Shown in pieces: positions 1 to 10,511 of a stretch of DNA of 64,000 nucleotides. The notes under the pieces were generated by a model. The model saw nothing but the letters and a program-made list of their open reading frames with translations. It did no database searches and was not told where the DNA came from. Source of the stretch: Tritrichomonas musculus (lineage: Eukaryota > Parabasalia > Tritrichomonadida > Tritrichomonadidae); the NCBI GenBank assembly GCA_039105265.1, contig JAPFFF010000004.1:5022001-5086000 (forward strand), given 5' to 3'. A program made the translations under genes and the position numbers. How positions within the stretch are numbered: the first letter of the stretch is position 1; each line of letters starts with the position of its first letter.

Positions 1-428
1 GTTATTTAAAAGAACTATAATAATATAAAATAAATCTTATATTGTAATTTAATTACATCAAATATACAAAAAGAAAAATTATCATCAATTTAGTAAAAAA
101 AACGGTTTCAATTCTATTTTTCTGTTTAAATAACGGTTATAATCATACATATTGCTTATATATAAATTTGTATAGATAGGCTCTTTTTAATTTATAAAAA
201 AGTTTTTTCATATACATTGTTTACATTTAGTTATGCGGGATTATTGAATTTACCAGTTAACGTTACGGCGAATGGAGTTGAAATTACGGTATATAGAAAA
301 TGGTAACTTTTTCTAATAATAAATGGTCATATCAAAACTTTTTGAATAATTGCTTTGAATACTTTATATTTTATATAAAAAATTCATTTTAATAAACTAA
401 ACCAATTTATTATAGAAATTAATCTCAC
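1..428. other. AT-rich intergenic DNA, no gene seen
   Basis: Very AT-rich sequence with scattered stops in all frames. I see no recognisable gene, tRNA or inverted-repeat element. It precedes a decayed kinase fragment, and part of it may be further decayed kinase sequence that can no longer be recognised by eye. Confidence 0.5.
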
Positions 429-743
429 TTGCATATGGTTATCCTTATAGATTCTGGCACTTTTGAACCATGCAAAGAGGTCATTTCTTTGGAACTACCA
501 AACGACTCAACCAACGGAATTGCTTCCAATACAACATCTTTTCGAGGAGATTTTTTGTATCTATCACCAGAAGTATTATCTAGTTTAGAATACAGCAAGT
601 CAAGCGATGTTTATTCTTTTAACGTTGTCATGTGCGGAATAATGAACGACAAGTCTCCATTCAGTTACTATTCTAAAACGAGCCAACAAATATCGAAAGT
701 TCTAACTGAGAATTACAGGATAGAGATAAATGAATCCACTTAA
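429..743 (+). pseudogene. TKL-type protein kinase C-lobe fragment
   Basis: The readable frame of about 104 residues holds only the activation-loop end and C-lobe of a trichomonad TKL kinase. YLSPEVL stands for the APE motif and is followed by YSKSSDVYSF, the usual SDVYSF helix. The catalytic loop (HRD) and a clear DFG are missing; ILIDSGTF may be a worn DFG region. The frame opens at TTG rather than ATG and overlaps the next kinase copy by 14 bases in another frame. It is best read as the remnant of a tandem kinase duplication. No function is expected. Confidence 0.6.
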
Positions 744-1845
744 TAATTTGAAAATAGTTGAAATTGAATCTAATGAAGATAGTGGTTGCTTTTTAAACCT
801 TTCGAATTTTGAAAGAAAAGAAATCATCATCAAGACTGATTCATTAAAAATATACAAGTTCAAAGAAATTGAAACAGGAAAGCTTTATGCTGGACAAATG
901 TCAATGCTCAGCATTAACCAAATATCTAAGTCAGAAGTTAATTCATTGACAAATGAATTGAAGAAGATCGCTATACTAAAACATCCATGTCTATTGAAAT
1001 TCATTGGATACAGTCCAATTGACTTCAAGAAGCAAAGAAAACCAGTAATTGTAACCGAGTACTTCTCGAACGGTTCATTATTGAGGGTTATTGAACTCGA
1101 TCGACCTAATCAACCAAATCAAGGCTGGAATTCAACAAAAAAGCTGATAAATCTATACGGAATTGCATAATGCATGTCGTACCTCCATTCACAAGGAATA
1201 GTTCATAAAGAATTTAAACCGAACAACATTTATTTGTACGACATCCTTACACCTAAAATTGGCGATTTTGGATTGTCGACCAAATTTGAAGCATCAGAGA
1301 GCATCACAGTTCAATCTATTTCTGGTATAAAAGCAACACCAGTATATTCATCACCTGAAGTGCTTCTAAATGATGAATATTCAAAATCAAGTGATGTTTA
1401 TGCATTCGGATTTATTGCTTATGAAATTATTTGCAATGAAGTGCCATTCAATGAAATAGATAACAGCAACCAAAAAATTCATGAAATTGTCATCAACAAA
1501 CGATCAATTATAAAGGAAAATATTCCAAGAAGCTATCGACAACGGATTGAAAAGTGTTAGGCCCAAGAGGCAAACGAACGATTGACATTCGATGATATTG
1601 TGTATCACCTGAGAATGGACCAAGGATTCATCACCGATTCGATTGACAATGAAGATTATCAAAAATACATCAAATACATCGATGATCAACATGAGCCATC
1701 TGTACATCAAAAAATTGATGAATTAGAATCAAATAATGAATTAGAGGCAGCACCAAACAATGAAACAGTAAATAATAAAACGGTTGCCGCTAATGAAACT
1801 GAAGTAAATAGACAAGATTTCCTTAAAAATGCTTGCACGTGTTGA
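730..1845 (+). pseudogene. TKL-family pseudokinase, interrupted by two in-frame stops
   Basis: One reading frame runs from the ATG at 730 to the TGA at 1843-1845, broken only by TAA at 1168-1170 and TAG at 1558-1560; no frameshift is needed. The TAA lies in GIA-x-CMSYLHS, where relatives usually have GIAYGMSYLHS. The TAG lies in IEKC-x-AQE, where Trp is nearly invariant. Catalytic residues were already degraded: there is no glycine loop, the AxK lysine reads YAGQ, and HRD reads HKE, although GDFGLS and SPE remain. The tail (GFITDSIDNEDYQKYIKYID) is typical of trichomonad TKL kinases. It was probably a pseudokinase before it became a pseudogene. Readthrough is possible but not supported. Confidence 0.8.
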
Positions 1846-2432
1846 TGAATTCCGATCAGATAAAAAAGAATAATAAACAAAATAATTAATTATTAATTTT
1901 GATTCAATTTTTTATCGCTTTACAAACCGTTGAATCCCCTATCTTATTTGTAATTTTCTATTTAATTGAAATAAAACATTGAATTTTCTTTTTTTTTTAG
2001 TAAAGATACATCAAATAAAGTTTCTTGAAAACCATATTAGTGGATAAGAATCATATCATTATAATTAATCCAAAATGTCAGATACAGCACGTATGAGAAA
2101 GCCATAAACACTTATAAAACACTCAAAAAACATTTTAAAATACATATCTTATATTTTTTGAATTCACAACCCATGCTTTATTAGAAAAAAAGAGGTTTGT
2201 ATGAACCTTAACTCGTTTTCAATATTCAATTATTTAATATTTAGACATATAGAAATTAATATAAAAAATGAAATTCATATTTCGTGGTTCATTCTGCATG
2301 TAAGTCTGTTTCCTCTTTATTGTCTGAGTTTGTTTAATATTATTAAGAATATTTGATTTATATTTTCATTTGGTTAATCAGTATATATTCGATTTTTTCA
2401 TTCATTTCAAACAGTATTTATTTGAGCGCAAG

Positions 2433-2463
<31 letters not shown>

Positions 2464-2510
2464 GATTTTCAAATAATATAAAAATTCATATTTATTAATA
2501 TAATTTTTGT
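1846..2510. other. Intergenic spacer between convergent genes, with an A run
   Basis: AT-rich spacer between the kinase pseudogene and the 3' end of the importin-like gene. It includes an uninterrupted A run of about 29 bases at 2433-2461. No open frame or inverted-repeat element was recognised. Confidence 0.6.
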
Positions 2511-5255
2511 TTATTTACTATAAAGATACTTTTTGGTCTCTTTGAATTCGGTTCCTTTATTAAAATTTGGTGACTTACTAATCGCCAGATCGATTAGCTT
2601 ATGAATTACATTTTTATTTAATACAGAGTTATTTTTAGTAGTGCAATTATCAGCGAATTGTCTCGCTGTTTTCACGAAAGCCTCTAAAACTTCGATACTG
2701 ATTTTTGGGTTCATTACAATTATTGCTTTAGCGAGGTTATTCAGCATCAACAATTGTTCTCTTTCAATATCTGCATTACTTGAATTGTAAAATACTTTTG
2801 CATAACCGCCAAAAGCTTCAGTCAAAAATCGATAAAACGAATTTCCATATTCAACATCATCTTCGTTATTCAAACAAAGTTCAGAGCTTGTATTACAAAT
2901 ATTCAGCAGCAATTGGCGATAAGGTAATTCAAGCTGAAAAATCGAATCATCTCTCAATTCAGAATTATTGAACATTTTTGCAATTGCACTCAAAATGTAT
3001 GAATGAGTATTTCTCATCTCTTTGTGATTCATAATCAACTTAGAAAGAGTGTCAAAAATGACAGGAATGTAATTATTCAAAATGGGAATTTTATTCGACA
3101 GTGTCAAAAATAAATTACTGATCAAAATGCACGCAGCATTGATAACGTTCTCATTCTGAGACAACAATGCTTGCTGAATGAACTCATTTATTAATCTTTC
3201 AAATGAATCAGGCGTGAATATTTCTATTGAAATATCTTTGATGTTTGTTGCAGATATCAAAGCAGAAATCGCACGTAATCCTTCTTCATAAATAAGTGTG
3301 TTTTTATTACTCAAAAAGTCATATAAAATTGACAGAGTCTGTTCGGTGTATTTAACAACTATTTCTTTTCCTTTTGATGGATTCTTTCGTAATTTGGTCA
3401 GAATCTTTGTGATGTTCGAGCAGAGACACGATTGAATAACAAACTTGATTTCATTTGAATAAAGTAACGAATTCGATTTAATCAACATTTCAAGTGTTTT
3501 CGAATAGAGCCAGTCGATTTTGTTAAGCACATATGGAGGCGAGTTTATTATTATGCTGTCCAGTGCCAGACTTGACTCGTTTATCAACATTTGGTCGTTG
3601 TGAGTTATTCCGAGATTAAAGAAAACTCCAATAAATCGATAAAAATCATCAAAGAACTTGCCAATTTGTGACTCCATCGTGTTATTGCTCCATACAGATG
3701 CCAGATTGCGAATGATTCGAGAGATTTGAATGTATATTTGGCGGTTGTCATAACTGATGTTTCCTGCTCCTTGTGAATCTCTGACCAGAGTCGATTCAAT
3801 CGATTCAATTAAATGTGTGATTCGCATGTCAGCTTCCTTTTCATCCACTTTTCTGAGAACTTCTGGATAATTCTTAAAAACGATAGCTATTACAAAAAGT
3901 GATGTCTCTCTCAATCGTGGCGGGTTTTCCGGTTCGATAGCTTTCAGTAAAAGGTCAAATTTTTGACTAATAAACATGCCAACGTGATCCAAAATCGGTT
4001 TGTCACAAATTGAATAAATCATTTGAATGCCGGCATGATTATACGTCCATTTATCGATCGAAAGATCCTCAACTATCTTCTCTTTCAGGCAGTTAAAAAC
4101 AACATCTGGTGCAACTCTGTACATCGTAGATAAAGCATCATATGAATACATGCTCAAATCACGGTTCATTTCAACGTTGTCAACAGACACGTCATTTTCA
4201 TCGATTTTCTCCATGAAAGAAACAAAGAAAGGCATTAACGATGGCGCTGCAATTGCGGTTAAAAGCGGTTTCAAAGGTGAAATTTCACAATTTGATTTAC
4301 CTTGATATTTACTTATTTTTTCTTTTTCAATAAGTTCGTCTTCAAAATTAGCAACGCTTTCCCAGAAGAGGATGCAAATGCTCGCAAATTGCGGATCTAA
4401 AGAAAGTCCTCTCCCAACGTAATTCGCTACAGTCTCCATAAATGAATACGACTTCATGTAATACTTCTTAACAAGAAGAAATAAAAGTTGGTGAAGAAAA
4501 TTGAACAGAGCAACATTGTCGATTGGAAACGAGCTCTGCAAATATGACAACAAAATTTCAATTTTCTTTTCTTCATTCAAAATTTGTGGATAATTTGAAA
4601 TTAACTCATAAATAAACCTGACAGATTCTATTCTAAGTTCAACTGTGTAATTTTGTTCATCAATGCCTTTCGATAAAATTTCAGAACAAAAAAGAAAAGT
4701 TTGCGTGAATTGGCTTTCAAAATTTGGAATAATTTCAATGAGAAAATTTTTTTGATTCACAATTTCTCGCATAATTGAAATAAGGCCAATGAAGCCAAAT
4801 GGCAATAGATTCAGATTGCTAAATGAATTGATGATAAATTCAATTCCATCAGGCCAATTTATGGTCAATATTGAAAATAGAATCGAATATAGTTGTGCAC
4901 ATTTGTTTCGAATGGTAGAATTGGGTGAGAATATGTTTTTGATAAGTGCTTGTTTGATTGAGGCAGCCATTTCTTGACTTAAGTTTTTTCGCTTAAAATC
5001 TAAACTTGATTCAGATTGAAAACTTAGCATTTGAGTGAGTAATATTGAGGCAAGGCATTTAGCATTCGTAAGATTGTCATCATTTGGTGATTCTATGATC
5101 AATACTTGCGTACATATCATAATTAAATTCGGTGTATCAGAATTCATTTTCTGCGAAATTGCTTCTTCAGAATTTTTACGAGTAATTTCATCAGAAGAAC
5201 TAGCATTGATTAATATTTGAACCCATTCATTTATATTTTCGTTTGATAATTCCAT
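2511..5255 (-). CDS. Importin-beta-like karyopherin
   Basis: A 914-residue, all-helical, HEAT-repeat-like protein. The first 130 residues resemble the importin-beta N-terminal (Ran-binding) region, with NEWVQILINASS at the start and a helix ending INWPDGIEFI that matches the NQWPELIPQL region of importin beta. Near residue 640, EEGLRAISALISA matches the EDALMAVSTLVEVLG helix of importin beta-1. The length fits the family (about 860-880 residues). Expected role: carrying cargo through nuclear pores under Ran control. The start is the ATG at 5253-5255. I see no clear TCAYTTW initiator upstream. It could be another member of the karyopherin-beta family. Confidence 0.7.
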   Translation of the reverse strand: MELSNENINEWVQILINASSSDEITRKNSEEAISQKMNSDTPNLIMICTQVLIIESPNDDNLTNAKCLASILLTQMLSFQSESSLDFKRKNLSQEMAASIKQALIKNIFSPNSTIRNKCAQLYSILFSILTINWPDGIEFIINSFSNLNLLPFGFIGLISIMREIVNQKNFLIEIIPNFESQFTQTFLFCSEILSKGIDEQNYTVELRIESVRFIYELISNYPQILNEEKKIEILLSYLQSSFPIDNVALFNFLHQLLFLLVKKYYMKSYSFMETVANYVGRGLSLDPQFASICILFWESVANFEDELIEKEKISKYQGKSNCEISPLKPLLTAIAAPSLMPFFVSFMEKIDENDVSVDNVEMNRDLSMYSYDALSTMYRVAPDVVFNCLKEKIVEDLSIDKWTYNHAGIQMIYSICDKPILDHVGMFISQKFDLLLKAIEPENPPRLRETSLFVIAIVFKNYPEVLRKVDEKEADMRITHLIESIESTLVRDSQGAGNISYDNRQIYIQISRIIRNLASVWSNNTMESQIGKFFDDFYRFIGVFFNLGITHNDQMLINESSLALDSIIINSPPYVLNKIDWLYSKTLEMLIKSNSLLYSNEIKFVIQSCLCSNITKILTKLRKNPSKGKEIVVKYTEQTLSILYDFLSNKNTLIYEEGLRAISALISATNIKDISIEIFTPDSFERLINEFIQQALLSQNENVINAACILISNLFLTLSNKIPILNNYIPVIFDTLSKLIMNHKEMRNTHSYILSAIAKMFNNSELRDDSIFQLELPYRQLLLNICNTSSELCLNNEDDVEYGNSFYRFLTEAFGGYAKVFYNSSNADIEREQLLMLNNLAKAIIVMNPKISIEVLEAFVKTARQFADNCTTKNNSVLNKNVIHKLIDLAISKSPNFNKGTEFKETKKYLYSK

Positions 5256-6350
5256 TTTAATTTAAAAAATCCTTTATAAAAAATTTTAAACGGCTTCAAT
5301 TCAAAATATAGAAAAAAATTGGCCTTATAAAAAGAATGATTTGTTGGGATTCATTAAAAAAGTATGATGTAAAGGAGACTAAAAATATATATATATAAAA
5401 AGGAGAATGCTCTTATGTTAAAAGTTAAAAATATGGAAATATCATGAAGATATTAAAAAGATCAAAAAGTTTATCATTCGGCCAAATATACTCAGAAAAA
5501 ATTCTCTTTTTTTCTTTGATCTGTATACCATCTGCTTAAAATTTTCTGTAAACTGTTGAAAATGGAAAGAAATGTATGGGTTTGCAAAACTGCATAAAGG
5601 TGAATTGCTCTTTTTTCATATATTTTTTATTGTTATACATTTATAAAAGCAAAAGATATTATTTTGAAAAGTAGATCAATTCAATTTGAATTTGATTTAT
5701 AATTATTCAATGCTTTAATGATTTTATTCTTTCAAAAAAAGCGTTTTTTCGTATATCTAGAGTTTTCCATATATACAGGGAAAAAATATTAAATAAAAAC
5801 TTGAAAAGCACTTTTTAATCAAAATGATTCCGATTCGATAAAATTTATATTCAAAATATAATTAAAACTATTCAGTAACAATTTTATAAATGATATTTTA
5901 GAAAAAAAAAAAAAAAAATCAATAAAACAAAAAACTGGAATCAAAATCTCAGTACCACAAAACCACTTTTTACATAGTTTATATTCAGAAAAATCTGAAT
6001 CGTAGTACTGAGATTTTGGTTCCAGTTTATTGTTTTATTCGTTTATGAATCAAAACTGTTTTGAAAAATGGAGTCAGTATTGTCAACTGAAATGGAATTA
6101 AAACTTGATTTCTTGTAAATTCATTCACAAAATTATTAGTTGAACCTGACAAAAGCATTTAATACATTAAATGGTTTGGGATTTATAATAAAAAAAAAAA
6201 GCATTTACATCATTAAAGTTTTCGATGGAATCTTCGCCAAAATTGAATTTCTAAAAATAGTAATAATGATAAAAATTAGTAAAAGTTTATTATTATCTGA
6301 ATTTACTGGTTTTTATGTTTGAATTCTTTCTTTAAGAACTCGTATAAATC
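5256..6350. other. AT-rich intergenic DNA with one foldback element
   Basis: Spacer between the importin-like gene and the ankyrin array, two minus-strand genes. It holds a foldback element near 5920-6040 and several A/T runs. A short plus-strand open stretch at 6140-6322 is A/T-rich chance coding. No RNA gene was recognised. Confidence 0.55.
5920..6040. mobile_element. Short foldback (MITE-like) element
   Basis: Two arms of about 35 bases (5921-5955 and 6004-6039) are near-perfect inverted copies; both contain the core AAAATCTCAGTAC. A small inner hairpin, ATTCAG and CTGAAT around an A-rich loop, lies at about 5984-6000. Almost the whole element can fold. Target-site duplication not resolved. 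Confidence 0.6.
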
Positions 6351-7298
6351 TTATGAGCTTTTAATTGCTTGAGATAAAAGATTAATAATTTCTTTTTGAT
6401 TTTTTTCTATTGCATAATCAATGGCTGATTTGTTAATTATTTTCATAAAAAAACATGATAAATGGATGCAAATGAAAACATCATGAAATAAAAAATTATC
6501 TAAATTTTATGAATATTTTCGATATAAGACATCAATGACATTGATATCAATGCCTTTTTGCATTAATAATATTCGAACAATTTCTGGATAACAATAACAT
6601 GAAGCAATTATCAAAGCAGTTTCATTTAATATTAGAGCTAAAAATACCATTTATAATTTCTTATATTAAAATATAATTAAAAAAGGATGGATGTGAATAT
6701 TATGAATATTTTTGTATTTAAAATAGTCTTACTGTTGACATCAATGCCTTGTTGTGCTAATAATGTTCGAACGATTTCTGTGTTGCCTTTTTTCATTGTA
6801 GAAATCAATGCAGTGCAATTAAAATATTCTTATTTTAAATTCCATGAAAAAAACAGCTAATTTAAATACTATAAAAACAAAAGATTGATTATAAATTGTA
6901 TTTATAATTAAAAAAAATTTAAAAATGTCTCTGGCATTGATATTGATACCTTTTTGAGATAACAATAATTGAACAATTTCTAAATGGCAATTTTCTGCTG
7001 CACGCATTAAAGCTGTAGAATTAAAAATTCATGACTTGAAATTCCATAAAAGATACTTAATTTCAAACATAATGAACCACAAATGTTGGATATGAAATAA
7101 AATGAACTTGTTTGATTTCAAATATCTGTACCATTGATATCAATATCTTTCTGTGTTAACAATAATTGAACAATTTCTATTTTTCCATTTGCTGCTGCAT
7201 ATACTAATGCTGTCGTATAAATTGTTATATTCAAAAATATTATAAAATTTACAACAGATTTAAATATCATGAGAAAATGTTTGATTTCAAAATATTAT
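6351..7298 (-). pseudogene. Array of ankyrin-repeat modules separated by AT-rich spacers
   Basis: Downstream of the ankyrin gene on the same strand lie five further ankyrin-repeat coding segments, at about 7125-7215, 6929-7021, 6731-6815, 6531-6645 and 6345-6445. Each reads like xALxxAxxxGxxEIVxLLLxQKGIDIN, and the last ends with a stop at 6351-6353. Segments recur every 191-204 bases: roughly 90 bases of repeat plus about 105 bases of AT-rich spacer with stops. Neighbouring spacers share sequence, so repeat plus spacer duplicated as a unit. The spacers lack the canonical trichomonad intron ends (GTATGT and ACTAACACACAG). Either these are one-repeat exons with unusual introns or the gene tail is decaying. 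Continuous translation is not possible as it stands. Confidence 0.6.
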
Positions 7299-8450
7299 TT
7301 AATATATTTGAATAATGCTCTTTGCGTTGATATCAATGTTTTCTTCTTCTAAATAAAGTTTGACTAGCGAGTAATAATCGAATTCACATAAATAGAAAAA
7401 CATGTTTTTGTATTTAATGTTATCTGGAAAAAAACTATAATTGTCAAATTCAAAAGCATGTCGATAAAGATTTACATCATATTTTTTGTCAATGTTGTTC
7501 TGTAGATTTTCTTTCTTAATTAAATACTCAAGTATGTAGTTTGAAATTTCTTTGTGATGACATTTGATCGATTCACAAAGAATTCCTTCAATATGTTCAA
7601 AAGGAGGAGGAATGCGATTGTCTTCTAGAATTTGGATGAGTTCCGCATTTTGACTATGGATAGCATGGATCCAAATGTCTGATGTTAATTCAACTCCTTT
7701 CATTTGCATGTATTTGATGATGTCATTCGATCCATGAAATGCTGCATATTCAATCAACTTTGGATGAAATGTATACAAAACTTCATTCGTTTCAAAAATT
7801 GATTTTGGTGTATTAATTTCGAGTGAAATGTTTGATTGTTCAACAAATGAAATAAATTCTTCAACTTTGCCAAGTCGTATAAGTCTGCATAAATAATCGT
7901 CATTTTCGCCTTCTCTTCGCTTATCATAAAAATCGGTTGAAATTTCTTTAGTCACTTTTTCTATGAAACTTTCTTTATCAAATCTAGGGTGTTCTTTGCA
8001 GTATTTCGTAAAGAATTCTCCATCGATAAAAGGTTTGATTTCTGGGGCAAAATATTCAATGTAATTATTATTTCCCATATTTTGATATAATATGTGTTCA
8101 TCGACAATTATCATTTTTTCTTCAATGAGGAATAGAAAAATTCGCTTGTTATTCCCAAAAAGTTCGAAAATTTCGGCATTAGAAAAATAGTTTTCGATAT
8201 CTTTTTTGAAACCTTTCAAAAGAAGTTCGATCTTGTTGATAAAATTATGAACACGATGGTGATTGTTTCCAATGTTGTTTAATAAACGTAATAACAATTT
8301 AAATTTATGTTTGTCTTCAATTATTTTTTCGTTAGTGATTGTTTTAATGAAATCTGAATATTTATCTTTGGCCTCTGACTCATTTTCAAGGAATTCTAGA
8401 AGAACATTTTGAATCCTTTGCATTTTCCCAACAAAATCTTCAACGCTCAT
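7299..8450 (-). CDS. DUF3447-type ankyrin-repeat protein (N-terminal part)
   Basis: A 383-residue frame starting at the ATG at 8448-8450. The N-terminal 170 residues (LLEFLENESEAKDKY, NIGNNHHRV, DEHILYQNM) resemble the DUF3447-associated region of the large trichomonad ankyrin family. From about residue 185 there are ankyrin-like units (YAAFHGSNDIIKYMQMKGVE; LCEFDYYSLVKLYLEEENID). The frame stops straight after DINAKS, in the middle of a repeat array, and more ankyrin modules follow downstream, so the true product may be longer. The likely role is protein-protein scaffolding; ligand unknown. Confidence 0.7.
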   Translation of the reverse strand: MSVEDFVGKMQRIQNVLLEFLENESEAKDKYSDFIKTITNEKIIEDKHKFKLLLRLLNNIGNNHHRVHNFINKIELLLKGFKKDIENYFSNAEIFELFGNNKRIFLFLIEEKMIIVDEHILYQNMGNNNYIEYFAPEIKPFIDGEFFTKYCKEHPRFDKESFIEKVTKEISTDFYDKRREGENDDYLCRLIRLGKVEEFISFVEQSNISLEINTPKSIFETNEVLYTFHPKLIEYAAFHGSNDIIKYMQMKGVELTSDIWIHAIHSQNAELIQILEDNRIPPPFEHIEGILCESIKCHHKEISNYILEYLIKKENLQNNIDKKYDVNLYRHAFEFDNYSFFPDNIKYKNMFFYLCEFDYYSLVKLYLEEENIDINAKSIIQIY

Positions 8451-8508
8451 TTTGAATCTTGTTAACTTATTTATAAATGTAAAAATATAATAAACATAAA
8501 AAAAAAAA

Positions 8509-8590
8509 CGACACGAACCAGATTCGAACTGATGCGGGATAAACCCATGGGGACTCTAATCCCACGCCTTAACCACTCGGCCATCGTGTC
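8509..8590 (-). tRNA. tRNA-Ser (anticodon AGA)
   Basis: The gene reads on the minus strand from 8590. Acceptor arms GACACGA and TCGTGTC pair fully and the discriminator base is G. The D arm is GCCGAGTGGTTAAGGC, the anticodon loop TTAGAGT gives AGA, and there is a long variable arm (TGGG/CCC around TTTAT) as expected for serine. The T arm is ATCAG-TTCGAAT-CTGGT. A run of T follows as a Pol III terminator. The closing pair of the anticodon stem (A31-C39) is mismatched. No intron is seen. Confidence 0.92.
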
Positions 8591-8674
8591 TTCATCACTT
8601 TCAATTGTGATGTAATTAAAGATGACGTATGAAATTTTTTTTACTATTCCTTTTTAAGATCACGAATTTTTTGA

Positions 8675-8915
8675 GGTACAAATCCAGTACTTTTATTAAC
8701 CGCAATTTTTTTTGACATTCTCAAAGAATAAGATGACATGTTAAATAAAAAACGATTATTTTCAATCCATTTCATATAACATGTCATAAAGTTTATTTAA
8801 ATTGTAAAATAAGTGTCAAAAACAAACCTAGTCAATTTAAACTTTTTCAGAGATATGCAACTATTCAAATAATAAACGTTCTCCTATTCAAAAAATAACG
8901 TACTGGATTTGTACC
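8675..8915. mobile_element. TTAA-type MITE, family A copy 1
   Basis: 241 bases bounded by inverted GGTACAAATCCAGTAC. It is flanked by TTGA on the left and TTAA on the right, so the duplicated TTAA has probably decayed by one base. Inner blocks TTTCATATAACATGTC and AAGTGTCAAAAA recur in the copy at 60925-61132, which proves a shared family. There is no coding capacity. TTAA duplication is typical of piggyBac and Kolobok transposases. Confidence 0.75.
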
Positions 8916-8950
8916 TTAAATAATTAAAAATAACATTTAATTAATAAAAA

Positions 8951-9008
8951 CAAAATTAATAAATATTTATATTTTAAAAGATTCGAAATATTTGTTGATT
9001 TTTAAAAA
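8951..9008 (+). repeat. 58-base direct repeat, copy 1
   Basis: Nearly identical to 10196-10253 in the same orientation; both contain TTTTAAAAGATTCGAAATAT. The copies are about 1.24 kb apart. The second abuts the right end of the element at 9483-10198. Confidence 0.8.
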
Positions 9009-9482
9009 ATGCATATTTTTAATTTTTTTATTGATCGATAAGTCATTTGTATTGTCCTAATGATAAATATCCATAATAAATTGTTTGATTTTTTTCAAGT
9101 TTTTATTTATGATTGGTACAAATCATTATTTATCATGTAAATTGTTTGCAAAATCTTGAAATTGGCAGATATATTTCAAAAGCTATACCTATAATTTATA
9201 ATATAAATAAGGATAAATATATATTATTATTTATTTTTTAATTTACAACTACCAATTTTGTTATATTTATAATTTGAAATGTATCAATTGTAAATTTTTT
9301 ATTTCTCAATGAAACTGAAAATACAACTTTTTAATTTATAGATAAAAAAAAATTATATCTTATTCTATTATATATATATAGAAATAAAACCTAATAATAA
9401 CCTATAATGTAATCATTGTAAGGTAATAACATATCTATCCATACAGATATAATGATTTTAATTTTGAATGCATATTAAAAAT

Positions 9483-10198
9483 TAGGTAGACTTTTTTTTG
9501 GACAAAATCGGCACCTTTTACAATAACCGTTTTTTGTAAAGTCCAAAATCGGCACCTTTTACATCAAATAAACATTCAAAATCAATTTTTTACAAAAATG
9601 AAAATAAAAAAAAATAAAATAATTATATATAAATGTTTATTAAAATAGAATTATGATAATATTTGGATTAGTTTTAATCTATTTTTTATATAATTATGAA
9701 TAATAAATGAAAAAAAGAAAACTATCCAAAAGTATTCCTATAGAGTTAAATTGAACAATTCATATGAAAATAATTCATTTGATTACTGCGAGCAAGGTCA
9801 CACATGTGTGCATTAGTATTTCATTTCAATTTGATATCTGCCAGAAACAAAGACAAATAAAAATAATAGCTACATGACTATTTTCTGGGCTAAATAGACA
9901 TACTTTTGGCTATAAATCACTAAAAATGAAAAAAATTCTGATATAAAAAATAAGTTTTTTTGCTATTATGATATTCAAATTAATGTACAGTGAATTGAGA
10001 TTATGATCATGTAGAACACATCATCGATAAAAGTCTGTATTACCTCGAGCTTGCTGTATATATGAATGCTTTAATATAAAAAAAAATGATTTTCAATAGA
10101 TAAATGGTCATACGTTTATTGTTTTTTTAACAAATTCTATTGATATATTTTGAATAGATAAATGGCCTGCTGATTTTGTCCTTTTCGGAGTCTACCAA
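9483..10198. mobile_element. Non-coding inverted-repeat element, about 0.7 kb
   Basis: The ends are imperfect inverted repeats of about 35 bases: GGTAGACTTTTTTTTGGACA on the left, and on the right (reverse complement) GGTAGACTCCGAAAAGGACA. The next inner bases AAATCGGCACC and AAATCAGCAGG also correspond. A 20-base direct repeat (CAAAATCGGCACCTTTTACA) occurs twice near the left end, at about 9505 and 9545. No open frame inside. Family unknown. Confidence 0.5.
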
Positions 10199-10253
10199 AA
10201 ATTAATAAATATTTATATTTTAAAAGATTCGAAATATTTGTTGATTTTTAAAA
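10196..10253 (+). repeat. 58-base direct repeat, copy 2
   Basis: Second copy of the repeat at 8951-9008, beginning at the right boundary of the 9483-10198 element. Confidence 0.8.
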
Positions 10254-10511
10254 ATTTTGGTTATTCAATTAGAAAAAAATACAAATATATTATTGTTATT
10301 ATAGTAAATTATTAAATTTTTAGTTGCAAACATACTTAATTATGATAACAAAATATAATATTAAAACATAATTATTTTATGCTTAATAATTATGGAGTTT
10401 TATCTATAAAGAAAGGATGGGCACCCTCTTAAAATTTACAATTATTTGAAGGGAACTTATTCATAAAATATTTTTTACTTTGTACTGCAAAAGGATGAAA
10501 AATGTTCATTT

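Larger units (their letters stand above)
8591..10511. other. Gene-free repeat-rich spacer
   Basis: No convincing gene in 1.9 kb. It contains a TTAA-flanked short element (8675-8915), a pair of 58-base direct repeats (8951-9008 and 10196-10253), and a larger inverted-repeat element (about 9483-10198). The rest is A/T-rich sequence. Confidence 0.6.

Noticed and set aside
730-1845. Stop-codon reassignment as the reason for internal stops
   Set aside because: TAA, TAG and TGA are all used as terminal stops by neighbouring intact genes, and all three also occur as internal stops in the broken ones, so no single reassignment fits.
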